A DNA stretch of 64,000 bases, taken from the NCBI GenBank assembly GCA_028819255.1, contig JAPPMB010000064.1, positions 1 through 64,000 of the forward strand, read 5' to 3'. This DNA is from Bryobacterales bacterium (GTDB taxonomy: Bacteria; Acidobacteriota; Terriglobia; Bryobacterales; UBA6623). A program made the translations under genes and the position numbers. The first letter of the stretch is position 1. Every line of letters begins with the position of its first letter. The notes below the pieces were generated by a model. It was not told the origin of the DNA. It saw nothing but the letters and a program-made list of their open reading frames with translations, and made no database searches. Below, piece after piece: positions 63,679-64,000 of the stretch.

Positions 63679-64000
63679 TTACAGCAGGCGGAAGCTGACT
63701 TGGATCTGTGCGAGCACCTTCACCGGCTTGCCGTCCTTCTTTCCGGGCGAGAACTTCCACTGCTTGACGGCCTCGACCGCCTTCTCGTCCAGGCCCAGGC
63801 CCAGGCTGCGGAGCACGCGGATGTTGTGCGCGAGTCCGTCTTCCCAGACTTCAACGGCGAGCATCACGATGCCTTGGTACTTGGCCTTCCGGGCCTCTTC
63901 GGAGTACTCGGGCTCGACCTTGTAGAGGAGCCTCGGCTGGCTTACGCCACCGCCAATCCTGAAGACTCCGCCACCGATGCCTCCGCCGGATCCCGGGCCT
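63679..64000 (-). CDS. TonB-family energy transducer, C-terminal part (runs off window)
   Basis: The last 106 residues of a TonB-family protein, cut by the right window edge. A Gly-rich linker (GSGGGIGGGVFRIGGGVSQP) leads into the TonB C-terminal domain: LLYKVEPEYSEEARKAKYQG, VMLAVEVWEDGLAHNIRVLR, GLGLDEKAVEAVKQWKFSPG and a final strand AQIQVSFRLL. The P-E-Y-[ST]-E-E-A-R-K-A-K-Y-Q-G pattern is typical of Acidobacterial TonB proteins. The N-terminal membrane helix would lie outside the window. It would energise the outer-membrane receptors found here, though it is not next to any of them. Confidence 0.9.
   Translation of the reverse strand, partial: GPGSGGGIGGGVFRIGGGVSQPRLLYKVEPEYSEEARKAKYQGIVMLAVEVWEDGLAHNIRVLRSLGLGLDEKAVEAVKQWKFSPGKKDGKPVKVLAQIQVSFRLL

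Noticed and set aside
1-64000. CRISPR arrays, rRNA genes and prophage
   Set aside because: No regularly spaced direct repeats, no rRNA-like sequence and no phage structural or integrase genes were seen.

Overview
The window is GC-rich (roughly 63-66 percent by eye), with tightly packed Gram-negative-type genes. Four large outer-membrane receptors, three of them with an N-terminal carboxypeptidase-regulatory (Oar-like) domain, sit beside DUF1501, DUF1549/DUF1553, DUF1552 and DUF1592-family secreted proteins, PQQ quinoproteins, sulfatases and twin-arginine-exported enzymes. This mix is typical of Acidobacteriota (Solibacter/Bryobacter-like); Planctomycetota share several families but not the Oar-like receptors. 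The assignment is an inference from gene families, not from a marker gene.

Layout. 1-700: decayed Lhr-like helicase. 1.2-6.5 kb: iduronate-2-sulfatase-like sulfatase, a receptor and a cupin. 7-8.7 kb: DUF4338 remnant and a Cu/Zn-efflux-type permease. 9.1-15.3 kb: a three-gene block of PPC-domain protein, DUF1549/DUF1553 protein and DUF1501 protein. 16-20.6 kb: broken sugar isomerase/epimerase, fused crotonase/3-hydroxyacyl-CoA dehydrogenase and an exported amidohydrolase. 20.6-25.4 kb (minus): agarase-like hydrolase, diheme cytochrome overlapping a PQQ dehydrogenase, and a lipoprotein cyclase. 25.4-27.7 kb: two dead insertion sequences (IS1595/ISXO2-like and IS110-like). 27.7-32.8 kb (minus): sulfatase and receptor. 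33.1-34.1 kb: decayed DUF1016 nuclease. 34.2-39.2 kb: DUF1592 + DUF1552 pair. 39.9-47.2 kb: two tandem receptors. 47.8-49.1 kb: class III aminotransferase. 49.4-50.0 kb: an AhpD-like selenoprotein. 50.1-52.8 kb (minus): phoH-ybeY-era-BON housekeeping operon. 52.9-60.8 kb (minus): Gfo/Idh/MocA oxidoreductase, DUF1501, SolA-like flavin oxidase, quinohemoprotein dehydrogenase and sulfatase. 60.9 kb: tRNA-Sec (selC). 61.3-62.0 kb: VapBC. 62.3 kb: IS110 end fragment. 62.4-63.5 kb: SMP-30 lactonase. 63.7 kb to the edge: TonB C-terminus.

Function. Most of the window looks like capture and oxidative breakdown of complex, partly sulfated organic matter: receptors import oligomers, sulfatases and hydrolases trim them, periplasmic PQQ enzymes pass electrons to c-type cytochromes, and TonB supplies the energy.

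The most interesting result is the pairing of selC with a CxxU AhpD-like protein. Its reading frame is interrupted by one TGA exactly at the redox-active position, followed by a hairpin at the right distance for a bacterial SECIS element. The rest of the unusual material is gene decay: frameshifts in or near short C/G runs, in-frame amber codons in one transposase, and an IS110 end sequence present twice 35 kb apart.
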